DNA of 64,000 nucleotides from positions 35,853,206 through 35,917,205 of the forward strand of contig NC_133555.1 in assembly GCF_048773025.1 (NCBI RefSeq). Direction: 5' to 3'. The notes beneath the pieces were generated by a model. The model did not search any database. It was given only the letters and a program-made list of their open reading frames with translations, and had not been told where the DNA came from. The position numbers were made by a program, and so were the translations under genes. The DNA is from Camelus bactrianus. Lineage: Eukaryota; Chordata; Mammalia; Artiodactyla; Camelidae. Numbering within the stretch: the stretch's first letter is position 1; every line of letters starts with the position of its first letter. Shown one piece after another: positions 60,233 through 64,000 of this stretch.

Positions 60233-60946
60233 CATAAAAATGAGAGTGTAAGTTTTCAAAAGTGTCTCCATCGTGCACCTTTGCTGGCCTTCCTGGGGTA
60301 GGGGATAGAGACTTGGTTCCCTGCCTGAGACTCGATGTGGATGTGAGGACTGGGAGGATCATACACAGACTCCAGAAGGGGAAGTCAAATGAATGTCTGT
60401 GCCGATCAGAAGATGCTCTGTGCCAAGGAACAGAATGTGGCTGTCAAATGGTTCTGAGTGTGAGGAAGACTCGGGGATAGCTGTCCCTCAAGAGTGCAGA
60501 GGTCAGGTGGCTTTAATGGGTGCACCCAGTGCCTCTGTTTCTCTCCTTCTCTGTGCTCTGCCAGCCTCAGGATCAGTAACATCAGAGATTGGCTCCTGTG
60601 GGCTGGCAGTGGGGTCTGCACCAGCCCAGTGAGCCCACCTGTTTCTATTTACTCTTAGGGGGATGGGGTGGGAGTTGCTATTAGAAGCTTCTTGAGAAGA
60701 ATGAGGAGGCATCTTCTCCTGAGGTCCTGGTAAACCTTTCCTGGATCTCACCAGCTGGCACTGGGTGGCCTGATATTCCTGACCCAACAGTTATGACCTC
60801 GGATGGCATAATGGTGAATATCTCTACATTTGGGCAGTGGGGCGGTTTCACGTGTCACACTTCTCAGAGACCTGTGGGCATCCAATGGAGACGGGTAGTT
60901 ATGAGAAGACAGATCTTTGCTGGGGCACCAGCCACCTTAAGACGTC

Positions 60947-60975
60947 TTGTTTTATTTTATTTTATTTTATTTTAT
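60947..60975 (+). repeat. (TTTTA)n microsatellite
   Basis: Five pentamer units at the start of an AT-rich stretch (to about 61,080). On the minus strand it is a (TAAAA)n tail such as ends retroelements. Confidence 0.85.
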
Positions 60976-61189
60976 ATTATGTTAATTAGAATAAAGTAAA
61001 TGTTAATAATAATGTTAAATTAATTACTCTATTAATGTAATATTTCTCTATTATATTAATAAGTAATTTATGAATCTCCACATGCAGATACACAGCTATG
61101 AATATGGCATGAGCTTTCTGCTGCTACCCAAGTGGAATCATACATTGTTCTTCATTTTGCATTTTTCACTTCATTGTATGCCTTCTGGA

Positions 61190-61553
61190 AGTCTGAAATG
61201 AGACATGGCTAAAATCAGGATGTCAGCAGGGCCCATTCCTTCTGGAGGCCTAGAGAAGAATCTGTTTCCTTGCTTTGTCCAGCTTCCACGGGGCACCTGC
61301 ACTCCTTGACTTGCGGCCCCACTTACTTCATCCTCAAAGCCAGCAATGTGGCATCTCTGATACTTCTTCCATAGTCACATCTCCCTCTGACTACAACGAA
61401 GAAAAGTTCTCTGCTTTTAAGGATTCATGTGATTAGATTGGCCTCGTTCAGATAATCCAGGATAATATCCTCACCCAAAGTTCTTAATTACATCTGCAAA
61501 ATTCCTTTCACCATGTAAGGTAACATACTCACAGGTTTGGGGGATAAGAACAT
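61190..61553 (-). mobile_element. LTR fragment, probably MaLR (MLT1-like)
   Basis: The minus strand carries an LTR-type wording: 'ttttgcagatgtaattaag', 'ggatattatcctggattatc', 'caatctaatcacatg' and 'aggcctccagaagg'. It is an old, incomplete solitary fragment lying within the L1. Subfamily not certain. Confidence 0.45.
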
Positions 61554-61669
61554 GAGTGTACAAATGTCCATTTCTGTCCCTGCTTTCAATTCTTCTGGGT
61601 GCATACCTCCAAGTAGAATTTCTGAATCATATGGTTATTCTATGTTTAACTTCCTTTTAAAAATTTTAC

Positions 61670-61787
61670 GTTATTGAACTGTAGTTGATTTACAATGTTA
61701 GCTTCAGGTGTACAGCAAAACGATTCGGTTATACGTACACACACACACATATATATTTTTCAGTCTCTTTTCCATTATAGCTTATTA
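61670..61787 (-). repeat. Younger 5'-truncated L1 3' end (cetartiodactyl type)
   Basis: The minus strand reads 'tggaaaagagactgaaaaa', a TG run, 'gctgtacacctgaagctaac' and 'attgtaaatcaactacag', then an A-rich end. This is the L1 3' terminus familiar from cattle, pig, whale and camel genomes. It is flanked by similar copies of 'gaagttaaaca', probably its target-site duplication in the older L1. Confidence 0.6.
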
Positions 61788-62392
61788 TGTGTTTAACTTC
61801 TTGAGGAATTGCCATATTGCTTTCCACAGTAGCTGCACCACTTTAAATTCCCACTAGCAATGCACAGGGTTTCAATTTCTTCATATACTTACTAACACTT
61901 GTTATTTTCTGTATTGTTGATTTTGGTTTGTTTATTTGTTTTGTTTATTTTATATTTATAATGGGTGTGAAGTGGTCTTTTATTGTAGTTTTGATTTGTA
62001 TTTCTCTAATGATTAGTGACAGGTATCTTTTCATATGCTTGCTGGCTATTTGTGTATCTTCTTTGGAGAAATGTCTATTCAATTTCTTTGTCCATTTTTA
62101 AGTTGAGTTGTTTGTTTTTTTTGTTGTTGTTGTTGAGTTATATGGGTTCTTTATATACTCTGAATATTAATTCTGTATCAGATAATATGATTTGTAAACA
62201 TTCTCCCATTTTGCGCATTATGTTTCACAAAGATAGTATTCCTTGCAGCACAAAAGTTATTAATTTTGATAAAGTCCAGTTTGTCTATTTTTTTGTGTGT
62301 TGCTGTCTGTGCTTTTGGAGTCATATCCAAGAAATCACCACCAAATCCAATGTCATGAAGATATTCTCCTGTTTTCTTTTAAGAGTTTTATA

Positions 62393-62424
62393 TTCTACCG
62401 CTGAGCTATACCTTCCCCGCCTAC
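62393..62424 (-). repeat. tRNA-like SINE head fragment (camelid-like)
   Basis: The minus strand reads 'ggaaggtatagctcagcggt' then 'agaa'. This resembles the A-box end of the camelid tRNA-derived SINE. Only the first 30 or so bases are present, wedged at a break in the L1. Confidence 0.45.
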
Positions 62425-63110
62425 CTAAGTCTTCTTTAATTTCCTTAAGCAATATTTTGTAGTTTTCAGTATACAGATCTTTCACCTCACTAGTTAAATT
62501 CCTTCCCAAGTATTTTATTCTTTTTGATGCTATTGTAAATTAGATCATTTTCTTAATTTCCTTTTTGATTGTTCACTCTTAGTCTATAGAAATGCAACAG
62601 ATATTTGCATGTTTATTTTGTATCCTGCAACTTTTCTGAATTCATTTATTATCTCTTAAGAGCCTATTTTTTTTAATCTTTAGGGTTGTCTGTAAATAAG
62701 ATTATGTTATCTCTGAACAGAGATATTTTACTTTTTTCTTTCCGATTTGAGTGCCTTTGCGTCTTTTTCTTGCACTAATTACACTGACTAGTTTTTTCTA
62801 ATTGCACTGACTAGAACTTTCAATACTGTGTTGAATGGAAGTGTTGAAAGTGGGCATCCTTGTCTTGTTCCTGATCTTAGGGAAAAGCTTTTAGTTTTCT
62901 GCCATTAAGTATGATGTTCACTATGGTTTTTTCACAGATGGCCTTTATCATATTGAGGAAGTCTCTTCCTATTCCTAATTTGCTTATATTTTTATTTTAT
63001 CATGAAAGGGTGTTAAATTTTCTCAAACACTTTTTTGCTTCAATTGAGAGGACAAACGTGTGTGCATATATAGATATACATTTTTTTTTCTTCTTTGAAC
63101 ATATTTAAAA

Positions 63111-64000
63111 TAGCTATTTTGAAGTCTTCGTATACTATGTCCAACACATAGGGCCCCTTAAACACAATTTCTATTATCTGCTTCTTTTCCTTTGTATTGA
63201 TCAAAGTTTCCTGTATCTTTTGTCAGTGAAAAATTAATAGTCAATGGAAGAAAGAAATGGAAAATGTTATTTGAGCCAACCTGAGGATTATAACCTGGGT
63301 GACAATCTTTCAGAAAGTTCTGAGGACTGTTCTGTCTGTTAGAGTTCAAAGCACAGTTATACAAGTTTTTGAGACAGAGGGTTATACATCAAAGTCACAT
63401 ACGTACAGTCTACATAATCCAAGAAGGTGAGTAGTGGGTTTTTGTGACCCCTTAAAGGATTGAGAAAGGAGTATTATCTCCTAAGGTGTTACCTTCTGGC
63501 ACCAGGTAGAAATTACTTTTCTTTTGGCGAGTAGGGATTTCTGTGTCTTCTAAGGGTAGTTAATACATAATGCCGATGTATAATGCATACCAAAGCGGAG
63601 GGGGTAGTGGCTCAAACAGGCAAGAAAGAGAATTCTATATTTAAAATTTTTCTTATCTTGCCTTGAAAATAATTTGATTTCATCACTTTGCATGCCTTGT
63701 AATTTTTTCATTGGAAAGCAGACATCATAGATAATATAGCAAATCTGGACACTGATTCCTGCCCACCCTGGCCTTGATGTTTGTTTGGTCATTTGTCTAT
63801 TTGTTTAGTACTTGGGTGAGATAATTTTGTGAAGTCTATTTCCCCCTCAATTTACTACCTCTGATATCCCTGCTCAGATTTTTTCCCTTATTTTTATATT
63901 TTAGCTTGGCTTCTACAGTTAACTCCCGGATGAGTGTAAGCCATCACTGGCTAATGATTGTGGGTAAGCCCCTTTGGTCATTTGCACTGTTTACCACTGG
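63111..64000. other. AT-rich repeat-like sequence, unclassified
   Basis: No gene. The minus strand at about 63,690-63,720 reads 'aaaaaattacaaggcatgc', a phrase I associate with the 5' part of old L1 elements. So part of this may be the same minus-strand L1 with its middle missing. The block at 63,220-63,540 resembles an interspersed repeat I cannot name. Confidence 0.35.

Larger units (their letters stand above)
61090..63110 (-). repeat. Composite L1 LINE, minus strand, with nested insertions
   Basis: Read on the minus strand it follows L1 ORF2 to the 3' end. The ORF2 phrase [19 protein letters not shown] is encoded near 62,430-62,485, and the region from 62,485 to 63,100 is upstream ORF2. 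After a SINE-like scrap (62,393-62,424) ORF2 resumes well downstream, so several hundred bases are missing. The 3' part is interrupted by a younger L1 end (about 61,670-61,787) and an LTR-type fragment (about 61,190-61,553). Inactive. Confidence 0.8.
46526..64000. other. Intergenic region downstream of MYL3
   Basis: No gene recognised in about 17.5 kb. In human the next genes on this side are the PRSS testis protease cluster and TMIE, but no trypsin-like GDSGGP exon or TMIE exon is visible. The content is repeats, two AT-rich blocks dense in factor-like sites, and an orphan CpG island, listed separately. From about 58.9 kb on the sequence becomes AT-rich and repeat-dominated. Confidence 0.65.

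Noticed and set aside
62016-62462. A 148-codon hydrophobic open frame that looks like a membrane protein
   Set aside because: It is the antisense strand of L1 ORF2. The hydrophobic look comes from reading A-rich LINE sequence backwards.
46526-64000. Looked for PRSS-cluster serine protease or TMIE exons expected beyond MYL3 in human
   Set aside because: No GDSGGP or catalytic His exon, and no TMIE-like exon, is visible. These genes probably lie past the end of the window.

Overview
This is a mammalian nuclear DNA window with two recognisable protein-coding genes arranged head to head. PTH1R (parathyroid hormone / PTHrP receptor 1, a class B GPCR) is on the minus strand, with its coding exons between 21,993 and 2,384. 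MYL3 (ventricular / slow-skeletal essential myosin light chain) is on the plus strand, with its coding exons between 41,171 and 46,014. Both can be followed exon by exon with GT-AG junctions and unbroken reading frames. They give a 587-residue receptor and a 199-residue light chain, and both look intact. The PTH1R-MYL3 neighbourhood is the one known on human 3p21.31, seen here from the opposite strand. Repeat content suggests a cetartiodactyl: an L1 3' end at about 61.67-61.79 kb is of the type seen in that group. A short tRNA-like SINE head at about 62.39-62.42 kb resembles the camelid tRNA-derived SINE, so a camelid is my best but unproven guess.

Layout. 1-2.24 kb: intergenic, opening with a degenerate tandem repeat. 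2.24-22 kb: PTH1R, in 14 coding exons. The first (signal peptide) exon lies in a large CpG island (about 21.84-23.8 kb) and is separated from the rest by a 10-kb intron. That intron holds L1, MIR and L2 fragments, a 30-31-bp minisatellite and a small GC-rich block that could be an internal promoter. 23.8-41.0 kb: intergenic DNA between the two promoters, with MIR pieces, TG/CA-rich tracts, a 0.35-kb minisatellite, several MEF2-type sites and CTCF-like motifs. 41.02-46.46 kb: MYL3 with a CArG/MLC-like box, a TATA-like box, six coding exons and a seventh, non-coding exon ending at AATAAA. 46.46-58.9 kb: intergenic, with an L1 fragment, old dispersed repeats, two AT-rich blocks dense in transcription-factor-like sites and an orphan CpG island. 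58.9-64 kb: AT-rich, repeat-dominated DNA with a hAT fragment and a composite minus-strand L1.

The two genes have unrelated jobs. PTH1R signals through Gs/cAMP and Gq in bone, kidney and growth plate. MYL3 is a myosin lever-arm subunit in heart and slow muscle. Their shared interest here is regulatory: two promoters facing away from each other across about 19 kb with candidate muscle elements and oriented CTCF-like sites. I found no previously undescribed protein system. The observations most worth following are the candidate intronic promoter, the conserved-looking non-coding blocks, the CTCF-motif orientation and the SINE/L1 chimera. No database search or alignment was run. Family and orthology calls come from recognising translated sequence and consensus phrases.
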